A DNA stretch of 37,052 nt. Source: Streptomyces laculatispora. GTDB lineage: Bacteria > Actinomycetota > Actinomycetes > Streptomycetales > Streptomycetaceae. The stretch spans positions 1 through 37,052 of the forward strand of contig NZ_JAFMPZ010000477.1 in NCBI RefSeq assembly GCF_017353455.1, given 5' to 3'. Numbering within the stretch: the stretch's first letter is position 1; each line of letters opens with the position of its first letter. The notes beneath the pieces are model-generated. The model had not been told where the DNA came from. It saw nothing but the letters and a program-made list of their open reading frames with translations, and did not search any database. Shown here one piece after another: positions 8,384 through 17,060 of this stretch. The translations under genes were made by a program, and so were the position numbers.

Positions 8384-8480
8384 GCGCACAGCATAGATAC
8401 AACATGCATGCGGGCATCGTCGCGTCCGGATCGTGGACCGCGCCGGGGCGCACCACCCGCGCCATCCGAGCCACCGCCGG

Positions 8481-8501
8481 CGCCGGGCGCCGGGCGCCGG
8501 G
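8481..8501. repeat. 7-bp tandem repeat (CGCCGGG x3)
   Basis: Three exact head-to-tail copies of CGCCGGG sit in the space between the divergent GntR and DD-peptidase genes. It is probably slippage-prone GC-rich sequence with no clear function. Confidence 0.6.
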
Positions 8502-8618
8502 GCCATCAGACGGGGAGATTCACCCTCAACTCCCTACAACCATGCATCCACCTCATACGTCTCACAACTCGCGGCACCCTCATGTGACCGCATTCCAGGG
8601 GCATTTGGAGCGTTTGAC

Positions 8619-9518
8619 TTGAATATCAAGATTCAGGGCATAAGCCGTGTATCGGCCACCGCCACGGTCGCCCTCACCGCGGGTGCCGTCATCGCGGGAG
8701 GCGCGTTCGCCTCCCAGGCTCAGGCCGCCGCACCGAAGCCGCCCACGATCGTCGCCAAGGGCGGCTTCGTGATGAACGACGGCACCGGGAAGACCCTCTT
8801 CACCAAGGCCGCGGACACCCGCCGTTCCACCGGCTCCACGACCAAGATCATGACCGCCCGGGTGGTGCTGGCCCAGAAGGGCCTCAACCTGGATTCCAAG
8901 GTCACGATCCAGAAGGCGTACAGCGACTACATCGTCTCCAAGGGCGCGTCCTCGGCCCGCCTCATCGTGGGCGACAAGGTCACGGTCCGCCAGCTGATGT
9001 ACGGGCTGATGCTGCCGTCCGGCTGCGACGCCGCGTACGCCCTGGCCGACAAGTTCGGCTCCGGCTCCACGCGCGCGGCCCGGGTGAAGTCGTTCATCGG
9101 CAAGATGAACAGCACCGCGAAGACGCTCGGGCTGAAGAACACCCACTTCGACTCGTTCGACGGCATAGGGAACGGGTCCAACTACTCGACCCCGCGCGAT
9201 CTGACGAAGCTCGCGAGCAGCGCGATGAAGTACTCCACCTTCCGCAGCGTCGTCAAGACCAAGTCGACGAAGCAGAAGGTCACGACGAAGAGCGGCGGCT
9301 ACCGCTACATGTCGTGGACCAACACCAACAAGCTGCTGGGCACCTACAGCGGCGCGATCGGCGTCAAGACCGGCTCCGGCCCGGCGGCCAAGTACTGCCT
9401 GGTCTTCGCCGCGACCCGCAGCGGCAAGACGGTCATCGGTACGGTCCTGACGGCCACGTCCGAGTCCACCCGGACCGCGGACGCGAAGAAGCTCATGGAC
9501 TACGGCTTCAAGAAGTAG
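8619..9518 (+). CDS. K15-type D-alanyl-D-alanine peptidase (S11)
   Basis: A 299-residue exported penicillin-binding enzyme that acts on the D-Ala-D-Ala ends of peptidoglycan stem peptides. The signal peptide (about 1-38, ending ASQAQAAA) precedes a single catalytic domain. Visible motifs are SxxK as Ser73-Thr-Thr-Lys76, the second motif as Ser134-Gly135-Cys136, and KTG at 250-252. Cysteine in place of the usual Asn of SxN is the feature known from the Streptomyces K15 DD-transpeptidase, whose size also matches. The TTG start at 8619 is chosen because GGAG lies eight bases upstream and it starts directly before the signal sequence. A longer frame from 8433 lacks these supports. No C-terminal anchoring domain is present. 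Confidence 0.9.
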   Translation: MNIKIQGISRVSATATVALTAGAVIAGGAFASQAQAAAPKPPTIVAKGGFVMNDGTGKTLFTKAADTRRSTGSTTKIMTARVVLAQKGLNLDSKVTIQKAYSDYIVSKGASSARLIVGDKVTVRQLMYGLMLPSGCDAAYALADKFGSGSTRAARVKSFIGKMNSTAKTLGLKNTHFDSFDGIGNGSNYSTPRDLTKLASSAMKYSTFRSVVKTKSTKQKVTTKSGGYRYMSWTNTNKLLGTYSGAIGVKTGSGPAAKYCLVFAATRSGKTVIGTVLTATSESTRTADAKKLMDYGFKK

Positions 9519-9565
9519 CCCGCTCGGCCGGCTTCAGGAAGCAGTACCGCCCGACGGCGGCCGAC

Positions 9566-9605
9566 GAGGGGCCCGGCGCACATCACCACGTGCGCCGGGC
9601 CCCTC
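9566..9605 (+). terminator. Strong 16-bp stem terminator
   Basis: Bases 9566-9581 pair perfectly with 9590-9605 around an 8-base loop, about 50 bases after the DD-peptidase stop. The G+C-rich stem without a T-run is the usual Streptomyces form. Confidence 0.8.
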
Positions 9606-9676
9606 GGCGTCCGGGGCGCCGGTCGCGGACGCCGCGTACGACCCCGACTGTCAGAGGCGCCCCGTACGGTCGTCCC

Positions 9677-10111
9677 ATGGCAGCCAAAATCGATCTGACG
9701 CTTGATTGTGCGGACGCACAAGTCCTCGCGGTCTTCTGGAAGACGGCCCTCGGCTATATCGACAAGCCGCCGCCGCCCCCCTTCACCACACGCGAGGAGT
9801 GGTTCGCCTCCTTCGACCTGCCGGAGGACGACCATGTCGACGACTCAGCGTGGCTCTGCGACCCCGACGGCGCCGGCCCCGGCCTGTCCATCCTCAAGGT
9901 CCCCGAGCCCAAGACGGCGAAGAACCGGCTCCACATGGACGTCCGAGTGCCGGGGCACGGCACTCCCGACGAGCGATGGGCACGGATCAAGGCGGAGTCC
10001 GAACGCCTGGTGCAGGCGGGCGGCGCCGCCCTGGAAGTGTTCGACGGGCACCACATTCTGATGGCCGACCCGGAGGGCAACGAGTTCTGCGTCGCGGCCG
10101 CCTCTGCGTGA
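9677..10111 (+). CDS. VOC-family (glyoxalase-like) protein
   Basis: A 144-residue protein of the vicinal oxygen chelate superfamily, Glyoxalase_6-like. It begins MAAKIDLTLDCADAQVLAVFWKTALGY, the standard first beta-alpha unit, and ends ILMADPEGNEFCVA, the conserved last strand. LHMDVRV provides a possible metal-ligand His. Members include dioxygenases, glyoxalases and antibiotic-binding proteins, and which applies here is unknown. The ATG at 9677 is chosen because homology starts there. A TACGGT box ends six bases upstream, suggesting a leaderless message. It converges on the acetyltransferase gene. Confidence 0.85.
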   Translation: MAAKIDLTLDCADAQVLAVFWKTALGYIDKPPPPPFTTREEWFASFDLPEDDHVDDSAWLCDPDGAGPGLSILKVPEPKTAKNRLHMDVRVPGHGTPDERWARIKAESERLVQAGGAALEVFDGHHILMADPEGNEFCVAAASA

Positions 10112-10143
10112 CGGACCGGCACGAGCTGCCCGGTCCCGCTGCG

Positions 10144-10173
10144 GACACACGCCTCGTGCGTGTGTCACGAGGC
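10144..10173. terminator. Two overlapping alternative hairpins between convergent genes
   Basis: Hairpin A pairs GACACACG (10144-10151) with CGTGTGTC (10159-10166). Hairpin B pairs GCCTCGTG (10151-10158) with CACGAGGC (10166-10173). Each stem uses the other's loop, so only one can form fully at a time. B overlaps the stop codon of the minus-strand gene (10165-10167). Together they look like a compact bidirectional terminator. Confidence 0.6.
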
Positions 10174-10662
10174 GCGCGGCAGCCCGAGCCAGTCCTGCCA
10201 CGTGATGTCCCGGCCCAGGTAACGGGGCTGTAGGAACGGCCAGTCGGCGGCGATCCACTGCGGCACGAGCGCGTCGAGCGCGCGTTCCGCCTCGCCACCG
10301 ACGAGGCCGTCCACCACCCACCAGGAGACCTCGCCGTCGGAGCCGGTGCGCTCGGGCGGGTCGATGTAGACACAGCCGAGGACCGCAGTCTCCTCCGCGT
10401 CCAGCAGCGCGTAGTTGAACGACTTGTGCGCGGCGATCTCCTGCTCGTGCCGCAACAGGTCGAGCCGGTCCTCCTCCTCGGTCATCGCCTCCGGGGGCCA
10501 GGCCCAGGCCGGGCCGAAGATCTCCCACAAGCGCTCCCGGGAGCCCATCACGGCGGGGTAGTCCAGCGGGGTGTCCGCCTCCCGGATCGGCCGCAGATGA
10601 AGCACGGTGCCGGGCACGGGTACGTGGACGGGGTGGACGAAGTCGTCGGGCAGCCAGCTCAT
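10165..10662 (-). CDS. GNAT-like acetyltransferase
   Basis: A 165-residue protein resembling GNAT N-acyltransferases: a beta-strand opening (VLHLRPIREADTPLDYPAVMGSR), a central strand pair (FNYALLDAEETAVLGCVYIDP) and EVSWWVVDGLVGGEAERALDALVPQWI where the acetyl-CoA-binding loop and helix would lie. The canonical R/Q-x-x-G-x-G/A loop is not obvious, so the activity is uncertain. The start MSWLPDDFVHP at 10662 is preferred; a TAGCGT box ends eight bases upstream, compatible with leaderless transcription. Upstream bases contain an inverted repeat (GAACG/CGTTC, 10692-10704) of unknown meaning. The gene converges on the VOC gene. Confidence 0.75.
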   Translation of the reverse strand: MSWLPDDFVHPVHVPVPGTVLHLRPIREADTPLDYPAVMGSRERLWEIFGPAWAWPPEAMTEEEDRLDLLRHEQEIAAHKSFNYALLDAEETAVLGCVYIDPPERTGSDGEVSWWVVDGLVGGEAERALDALVPQWIAADWPFLQPRYLGRDITWQDWLGLPRAS

Positions 10663-10706
10663 AAGTGCCGACGCTACCGCCATCGGACGCGGAACGATCC
10701 GTTCAG

Positions 10707-10916
10707 CCAACCACCTTGTTGCTCGCCGGGCACACCGGCGCGGCGGTGGCGGCTCGGCTCGGCGTCAGCCTGCGGACCGTACAGCGCCGGGTGCGGCATC
10801 TGATGGATCAGGCGGGCACCGTCTCGTGGATCTCGCGCGGCTGGTACCCACGCGACCGTGACCGGCTCCGAGTCGCCTCAGGCCGGCCACGGTCGCGGTC
10901 GGTACGCAAGGGCTAG
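10707..10916 (+). pseudogene. Remnant of a LuxR/TrmB-type HTH regulator
   Basis: The reading TTLLLAGHTGAAVAARLGVSLRTVQRRVRHLMDQAG (about 10713-10820) is a LuxR-like helix-turn-helix of the kind ending large Streptomyces TrmB/LuxR regulators, followed by WISRGWYPRDRD, matching their usual LGWYA..RGW tail. The rest of the protein is missing, and the last part has been converted into a terminator hairpin for the neighbouring protease gene. It is best read as a decayed 3' fragment. Confidence 0.6.
10851..10897 (-). terminator. Long hairpin terminating the S8 peptidase gene
   Basis: Bases 10851-10866 pair with 10882-10897 at 15 of 16 positions, with a 15-base loop. Outer bases GTACC (10844-10848) and GGTAC (10901-10905) can extend the stem. 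It begins 16 bases beyond the stop of the minus-strand protease gene. Confidence 0.7.
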
Positions 10917-13900
10917 TCGGAGATCTGATCCGGTATGTGCAGCAGGACAGTGCTCGACGAGGACCCGGCGGGCCCGCCTTCGCCGTAGACCATCAGATCG
11001 TGGTTCTCGTTGATGCCGAAGCTGTAGGTCGGCAGGAACCAGCCGTCCCCGGGGATCATCGCCGACAGATCCCAGAGCCGGCCCTGCGGATCCCACATCG
11101 CCGACACCTCGAAGTCGGGCTGCAGTTCCACGGTGCCGAGGATCCAGCCGTCGGTGGTGATCTTCTCCGCCTTGGCGTTGAACCCGTAGTCCGGCAAGCG
11201 CTTCATTCCGGCTTTCGGCGTCCAGACGAACGCGTCGTCCCCGCTGGCGCCGACCACCGAGCCGGTCGCGTTGACGCCCAGGGCAACCGAGTCGGACTGC
11301 CCGGGAAGGGTGCCGAGATCGGTGATCTTCCCGGTTGAGGTCTTCCAGGTGACGGCTCGCGACTGCCCCTCAGCGGTGAGCGACGACCCGACCGCCGTGC
11401 CTTGGGCGTTGATCGCTCTCGGCTGGGTTTCCGTGGTGTTGTCCGACAGGTGGGCCAGCTTCGCGTAACCGCCGCTTCTGGTCCAGCTGAACGGGTCCAC
11501 GTAGGTGTGTCCCTGATTGTTCTCCCGGTACTGAAGGTTCGCGAACCCGACGACGGTCCCGTTGTCGCTGACGCCGGTGGCGTACCCGCTGTTGTAGGCC
11601 TTTTCCCGCCAGTCCGGCAGCCCGAGATCCGTCACACTCCCGTCAGCCGCCCACGCGGCCGGCCGGGTGCTTCCCCCCGCACTGTAATAGAGCATTCCGG
11701 CCGATTCCTGGTGCTCATTCATGTCCAGTGCCGAGCCGCTCACCGCCTTCCCCATGGCCAGGTCGGTGAACCCGCTCTCCTTGGTCCAGGTTGTCGGCGT
11801 CGTTCGGGAGTTGAGCTGCCGATCACCCACGACGACGCCACTGTTGGTGAGTTTGGCGCCGACGAAGGGCTTTTCCCATTTCAGCGCATCCAGCTTCGGC
11901 GCGACAACGCTGTTGATGCTGACCTTCGCCGCGCCGACGACGGTGCCTTCCGTGTTGGCCACCCGGACCCGGCCGATCACCGGCTCGCTCGTCCGGGTGA
12001 TCGCGCTCAGGTCGATGTCGGCGGCCACCGGCATCGACTGTCCCGGCTTGAGCTGCATCGCCTTGTCGGACCGTGCCGTGATGGTCCCGATGCCGCGGGA
12101 GAACATCTCCTCGTGATAGTCGAAGGTCACCGGGCCGGACGGGACGTCGGCGCCGGTCACCACCACGTAGTAGGTGCCAGGTGCCGGATCGTCCATGACG
12201 ATGTGCTCCGCGCCCGGGCCGATGTCCATGCTGGTGGCTGCGATGCCGCGGGCTCCGACGATGTACATGTCGAGATCGGCATCGTCGGCGCGTGGGGTCA
12301 GCGTCACGTCCAGTCGCGTCGACTGCCGCGGCACGTCGACCCGGTTGGACGTGAGCTGTCCGTTGTCGACGGTGGAGAACAGGTTCCGGACAAACCCGAG
12401 CTCACCGTCGGTGGCCTTGAGCTTCGCCGTGCCCCAGGTGTTCGTCCCGGTGAACTCGACCGCCGCCTTCTGGTGCACGGTGGCCGACGGCAACGTCGTC
12501 ACGTCCGGCGCGAACGACATGCCCTGCAACGAAACCGATGCGGTGAAAGGGTTCTTGGCGGTCGTGGACGTCCGTCGGGCTTCCACGACGAACTCCCAGA
12601 TGCCCACCTTGGGCCGCTGCACGGCCCTGGATCGCGGATCGCATCCGGACGGATCGTCGTATCCGGTGTAGCAGTGATTGCTGGCGTTGGAGTCCGCCGG
12701 CATCCCGTCGGGACCGATGGGCAGGACTCGTAGCTGGCTGCCCTTGGCCAGTCCTCCAAGGTTCAGCTGCAGGGCTTCGACGCCCTCCGGCACCGCAACC
12801 AGGAACGAGGTCGCCTGGGCGCGGTCAAGGGTTCCGGTCCTGCTGACCTGATAGGCCGGGCCGCGCAACTGGTCCGCCGCCAGCACGGTAACCGCTACGA
12901 ACCGGTCGATGCCGGCCGTCGCCGGATCGTCGATCGTCATGATCGCGCTGTGCACACCGGTGGTCGCCGGAGTGGCGGTCACCGACACGGTGTTCGAGGT
13001 GCCGCGCGGCGTCGAGAGGGTCTTCGGTGCCCGGAACGTGCCGTCATTGCCGATCCAGCCGATCCGGCTGCCGGTGTTCCCGGCCTTCCCGTCGGTCCTG
13101 GTCACCTTCACCGGGTAGGTCTTGCTGGTCGCGACCGGCTGCCCACCCTTCCAGGGCAGGCACCGGTTGTAGATCCCGGCGCCGGTGTCCGGGGTGGCCA
13201 GATTGCCCGACAACGCCGTGCACACCGGGGCGGAGACGTCATAGTTGTCGACCTTCACGCCCTTCGAGAGCTGCTTCCAGGCGGCCGGGATGTCGACCAG
13301 TCCGGCGCCCTGGGCGGTGGTCGGCACTCCGTCGATGTGGGTCGCCGTTCCGGTCAGCACCGCGCGCAGCGCCGTGGGACCGGACTCGACGTTCCGGGAC
13401 TTCGCCGCCGACAGCAGCAGGGCAGCGGCTCCAGCCACCTGAGGTGCCGCCATCGAGGTGCCGTTCGCCATGCCGTAGCCGGCCGGCAGCGGGTAGCCCG
13501 CTTCCGGCACGCCCTCGCCTTCCAGCCAGCCGGGGATCGAGGAGACCGCCGATCCGGGGGCACTGACCGCGGGTGCGAGCGCACCGTCCTCGGACGGGCC
13601 GTGGGAGGAGAACCCGAACAGTCCCTGCCGTGCCTTGACCGCGGAACCGTAGTTGGCCCACCAGGTTTCCTTGCTCACCGACGCTGCGACAGCCAGCACC
13701 GACGAGGAGACCGCCGGAGCGCCGACGGTGTTGGTGCCCGCGCCCTCGTTACCGGCCGCCACCACGATCTGCACGCCGTAGCGGCTGGTCAGCGTGTTGT
13801 ACAGCTGGGAGATCACATCGGATCCGTCATTGAGCGCCGGCAGTCCGCCGATCGACAGGTTGACCACATCGACGCCGCGATTGACGACCAGGTCGATCAT

Positions 13901-15265
13901 GCCTTCGGTGAGCGCCGCCTCCGTACAACCGCCGCCCCAGGTGCAGGCCCGGGACGAGACGATCTGCGCGCCCGGAGCCACCCCGTGCATCGCGCCGCCG
14001 AGCAACGACGTGCCCGCGGTGATTCCCGCGACATGCGTGGCGTGCGACCCCGACGGCAACCCGATGTTCACGTAGTTCGCCACCTTGCCGACGTTGCTGC
14101 CGCCCAGCGGCGACAGGTCGACGTTGTCCCGGTAGTCCACGACGTACGGAATCCGCTCGGTGACAGCGGTTTGCGGATCTTCGGTGCCGAAGTGGCCGAT
14201 CTGCCGCTGCCGGCCGTACGGCAGCATCGCCGGCGCATCGGTGAAGTCGTGGTCGCCGTCGGAATCCACCCATACGCGGTGGGTCTGCGGGTCGTACAGC
14301 GCGCCGAACCTGTCGCTGGTGGTGCCGTTGTTGTTGAGATCGCCACCGAAATCGCTCTGGGTGGTTGTCATCTCGTAGAACAGGCCGAGCTGGAACGAAC
14401 CCTCCGGCGCCGTCCAGTCGGCCCCGGCGTAGGTGAACCGGGGACCGGTCACCTCCTTGCTCATCTTCACCCAGGTTCCGTCGCCGTCCGTCACCGGATC
14501 GGTGGCCGTCACCCAGTCGACCACCTTCGGCCGCCCGTCGCTGGTCTTCTGCAGGGCCGGATGATCGAGGTCGACGCCGGTGTCGAGCACACCGACGGTG
14601 ATCCCGCGCCCGTCCCACTTCTGATGCTCCGCAACGAAGTCGACGGCACCGATGTCGTTGACCGGCATATACGGATTGTCGGCCGGCGTGGTCGCGTTCG
14701 GCGCCGCCGGATGAGCAGCCCTCGCCTCGGCTCCGGCCGGGCTGACGGCGTTGCCCAGCCCCGGGCTCGGCACACGGAACGTCTTGTCCAGATCGACGGC
14801 CTTCACGACCGGGAGCGCGGCCAGGCTCTGGACCTTGCCCGTCGGGACAGTGGCCCGCACATAGCCGATCTCGGGCAGGACCTTGCCTACGGTGCCGCCG
14901 GCCTTGGCGACGGCCGCCGTCACCTCCTTGGTGTCGCCTGACGTGGCGAGCAGCATCACCGGGACGGTCTTGGTCTTGGTGGCCTGCGCCTGCTGCAGCA
15001 CCTGGGTGTCGTGGGCGCCGAGCTTCTCCGAACTTCTGCCGGCCGGCGCCGTGGCGTCCAGCGGCTGGAACCCCTTGTCGTCCGTGGGCGGCTGATACGG
15101 ATCGTCGGCCGCCGGCGACGGATCCGTAACGGGCGCCCGCGGGCCGCCCGCCCCCGGGCCGTCCGTCGCTGCCGCGGCGTTGGGCGGCTGGCCGATGATC
15201 AGGACCGCAGCGGCCAATACCGCTGCGCCGATCGTAGTGAGTGGTTTGGGTCGCTTACGTCTCAC
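10913..15265 (-). CDS. Large secreted subtilisin-like (S8) peptidase with HAF repeats
   Basis: A 1450-residue exported serine protease. A signal peptide (about 1-35, KPLTTIGAAVLAAAVLIIG) is followed by a propeptide region. The catalytic residues are Asp228 (VGVLDTGVDLDHP), His408 (GSHATHVAGITAG) and Ser604 (NGTSMAAPQVAG), with the oxyanion Asn506 (AAGNEG). About 180 residues lie between Asp and His, far more than in subtilisin, and include an acidic VDSDGDHDFTD stretch that may bind calcium. Behind the protease come beta domains, a PPC-like domain (about 980-1055, DLDMYIVG...GTYYVVVTG) and C-terminal HAF repeats (about 1140-1430, TDLGTLPG...GVNATGSVVGAS). The GTG at 15265 has GAGGGAG four bases upstream. 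Codon use seems less biased than in neighbours, which may point to acquisition. Confidence 0.9.
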   Translation of the reverse strand: MRRKRPKPLTTIGAAVLAAAVLIIGQPPNAAAATDGPGAGGPRAPVTDPSPAADDPYQPPTDDKGFQPLDATAPAGRSSEKLGAHDTQVLQQAQATKTKTVPVMLLATSGDTKEVTAAVAKAGGTVGKVLPEIGYVRATVPTGKVQSLAALPVVKAVDLDKTFRVPSPGLGNAVSPAGAEARAAHPAAPNATTPADNPYMPVNDIGAVDFVAEHQKWDGRGITVGVLDTGVDLDHPALQKTSDGRPKVVDWVTATDPVTDGDGTWVKMSKEVTGPRFTYAGADWTAPEGSFQLGLFYEMTTTQSDFGGDLNNNGTTSDRFGALYDPQTHRVWVDSDGDHDFTDAPAMLPYGRQRQIGHFGTEDPQTAVTERIPYVVDYRDNVDLSPLGGSNVGKVANYVNIGLPSGSHATHVAGITAGTSLLGGAMHGVAPGAQIVSSRACTWGGGCTEAALTEGMIDLVVNRGVDVVNLSIGGLPALNDGSDVISQLYNTLTSRYGVQIVVAAGNEGAGTNTVGAPAVSSSVLAVAASVSKETWWANYGSAVKARQGLFGFSSHGPSEDGALAPAVSAPGSAVSSIPGWLEGEGVPEAGYPLPAGYGMANGTSMAAPQVAGAAALLLSAAKSRNVESGPTALRAVLTGTATHIDGVPTTAQGAGLVDIPAAWKQLSKGVKVDNYDVSAPVCTALSGNLATPDTGAGIYNRCLPWKGGQPVATSKTYPVKVTRTDGKAGNTGSRIGWIGNDGTFRAPKTLSTPRGTSNTVSVTATPATTGVHSAIMTIDDPATAGIDRFVAVTVLAADQLRGPAYQVSRTGTLDRAQATSFLVAVPEGVEALQLNLGGLAKGSQLRVLPIGPDGMPADSNASNHCYTGYDDPSGCDPRSRAVQRPKVGIWEFVVEARRTSTTAKNPFTASVSLQGMSFAPDVTTLPSATVHQKAAVEFTGTNTWGTAKLKATDGELGFVRNLFSTVDNGQLTSNRVDVPRQSTRLDVTLTPRADDADLDMYIVGARGIAATSMDIGPGAEHIVMDDPAPGTYYVVVTGADVPSGPVTFDYHEEMFSRGIGTITARSDKAMQLKPGQSMPVAADIDLSAITRTSEPVIGRVRVANTEGTVVGAAKVSINSVVAPKLDALKWEKPFVGAKLTNSGVVVGDRQLNSRTTPTTWTKESGFTDLAMGKAVSGSALDMNEHQESAGMLYYSAGGSTRPAAWAADGSVTDLGLPDWREKAYNSGYATGVSDNGTVVGFANLQYRENNQGHTYVDPFSWTRSGGYAKLAHLSDNTTETQPRAINAQGTAVGSSLTAEGQSRAVTWKTSTGKITDLGTLPGQSDSVALGVNATGSVVGASGDDAFVWTPKAGMKRLPDYGFNAKAEKITTDGWILGTVELQPDFEVSAMWDPQGRLWDLSAMIPGDGWFLPTYSFGINENHDLMVYGEGGPAGSSSSTVLLHIPDQISD

Positions 15266-15593
15266 GCTGCTCCCTCTGGTGACGTGTCCCGGCTCGGTCG
15301 CGAGCCCGTCCCGGAATCTCGCAGCGGAACCAGCGCGCAGCAATGGGCCGGGTCCGGCGGATGTGTGACATGGCGGCATCCCGCCTGCGTCACCGCATCT
15401 GTTGTCGGCACCACAGCGGCACAGCAGGGCAACGAGTTTCAGTCACTGGGGAGTTGATCGGTGGCTTGGACGCGCTGGCGGCGAAGGTGCCGGGTATGCA
15501 TCGGACCCGGCCCCGGCATCCCGCGTACCCGGAGCGGCCGGGTCGGCCCACGGGCCGCCCACCGGGCCGAAGGGCGTGGCGGGGGGGCGGGGT
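15266..15593. other. Intergenic space, S41 gene end to S8 gene start
   Basis: No convincing gene. It must hold the promoter of the S8 protease near 15270-15330 on the minus strand and the 3' end of the upstream S41 gene. A short pairing TCGGCCC/GGGCCGA near 15544-15572 could be a weak terminator for the S41 gene. Confidence 0.5.
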
Positions 15594-16931
15594 CTAGCGC
15601 CGCAGCGCCGCGAGCGCCGCGTCGAAGGCCGAGTCGCGGTTCTTCGCGAACTCCTCGTCGGTGAAGACTGGTGTGCGGATGTGGGGCGGGATGCCCGCGC
15701 CGTCGAAGGTCTGCCCCGAGCGGGTCAGGAACTCCTCGTTCGGCAGCCAGACCGCCATGCCGTTGGGCAGCACGCGGTCCAGGGTGTCCGAGAAGACGCC
15801 CTGGGTGGGCTCCCCGATCCGGATGGTCCCGCCGGGCCGGTCGATGAGCGCCTGCGTGAAGGTCTCGCCCGCGCTGAACGTCGTCCCGGCCGTCAGCACC
15901 GCGACCGGACCGCCGTAGCGGGGCGTGCCCTCCGTGGGCCGTACGGGGACGGCCTGCGGCCGGGTGTACCGCGTGCGCTTCCGGTAGGCGGTGTACGGGG
16001 TGTCCGTCAGGCGCTCCGCGATGTGCACGCCGAGCGCGTCGGAGCCGCCGCCGTTGATCCGGACGTCGATGACGAGCCCGGTGAGCGAAGCCGTGCGCCC
16101 GGTGGTGAGGACCGCGTCCAGCGCCTGGTCCAATTCGGCCAGTTGGGCCGCGTACGAGGAGTCCTTCTTGTTGTAGCCGCCGAATCCGGAAATCCGCAGA
16201 TAGCCCAGCCCGTCCGGCAGATCCGCGTAGCTGATCCGCCCTCCCGCGAACTCCCGCGGCTTCTCGCCCTTGAGGTCGCGCGCCACGATGTGGTTCTTGA
16301 TCCTGGCGTCCAGCGTGCCACTGGGCATCGCCGTACCCGGGCGCACCCCGGCGAAGTGGCGCTCCCCGTCGAAGACGGCGACATGCGCGTCGTACAGCGG
16401 CTTCACCATGTCGCTGAAGAGGGAGAAGAGGACGTCACGGCTCGTGTCCGCGTGCACCTTCGGCCGGTAGGTGTCCCGTACGGCATGCCAGTCGATGCCC
16501 TTGGCGGCAAAGAAGGGGTAGTTCTCCTCGAAGGACTGCCAGAAGACGTCGAACGTCGTCACCGGGTCCGTGGCGGTCGGGCGCTCGCACGCCTGCGGCA
16601 GCGCCCTGATCCGCTGCAGTTCCCTGCGCCCCGTCGAACCGGACAGCTCCAGCAGCCCGGCGGCCGGCCGCACGGAGAGGATCGTCCCGTCACCGGCGCT
16701 GAACGTGCCCCTCCCCGTCTGCTTCGCCGACTCGCCCTTCAGGCAGCTCACCGAGGTCGTCTGATACTCCCGCAACCGTCCGTCCCCGATGCGCAGGACG
16801 GTGCCGTAGCCGTTCACCCGCCAGGTGCCGTCCACGGCCGGCGGTTGCGCCGCCGCGGCGGGCACGATCGCCCCGCCAGTGAGTGCCAGTGCCACAAGCG
16901 CCGTTGCGGCCTTGGAATTCCTGAGTCGCAC
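15594..16931 (-). CDS. Secreted S41-family (tail-specific protease-like) peptidase
   Basis: A 445-residue exported protein: signal peptide about 1-28 (ATALVALALTGGAIVPAAAAQ), an N-terminal beta domain (30-115), then a helical cap (WQSFEENYPFFAAKGIDWHAVRDTYRP) and the S41 core. The core shows LTGLVIDVRINGGGSDALG, VAVLTAGTTFSAGETFTQAL with the likely nucleophile Ser353, and IGEPTQGVFSDTLDRVLPNG. This domain order is the IRBP/tricorn-core-like S41 type without a clear PDZ domain. GTG at 16931 has GGGGAG three bases upstream and precedes the signal peptide directly. It probably trims or degrades peptides outside the membrane. It stands alone in orientation with the S8 gene downstream; co-transcription is possible but the gap is 328 bp. 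Confidence 0.88.
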   Translation of the reverse strand: MRLRNSKAATALVALALTGGAIVPAAAAQPPAVDGTWRVNGYGTVLRIGDGRLREYQTTSVSCLKGESAKQTGRGTFSAGDGTILSVRPAAGLLELSGSTGRRELQRIRALPQACERPTATDPVTTFDVFWQSFEENYPFFAAKGIDWHAVRDTYRPKVHADTSRDVLFSLFSDMVKPLYDAHVAVFDGERHFAGVRPGTAMPSGTLDARIKNHIVARDLKGEKPREFAGGRISYADLPDGLGYLRISGFGGYNKKDSSYAAQLAELDQALDAVLTTGRTASLTGLVIDVRINGGGSDALGVHIAERLTDTPYTAYRKRTRYTRPQAVPVRPTEGTPRYGGPVAVLTAGTTFSAGETFTQALIDRPGGTIRIGEPTQGVFSDTLDRVLPNGMAVWLPNEEFLTRSGQTFDGAGIPPHIRTPVFTDEEFAKNRDSAFDAALAALRR

Positions 16932-17060
16932 AGTCTCCCCATTTCCCCGTACGCGATCCGCGTCAGGGAACCGACGATCGCCGACCGTCGGCCGGGACGA
17001 CATCCGACGGGCAGGTGTATCGGCGGGGGGATATCCCCTGCACCCTGAGGGCGGACAGCG

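Noticed and set aside
10692-10704. GAACG/CGTTC as an SOS (LexA) box
   Set aside because: The spacing and flanks do not match the actinobacterial LexA consensus, and the neighbouring gene is not a repair gene.
12950-14941. A 663-codon plus-strand open frame opposite the S8 peptidase
   Set aside because: The minus strand carries the full catalytic triad and domain order; the plus frame is a high-GC artefact.
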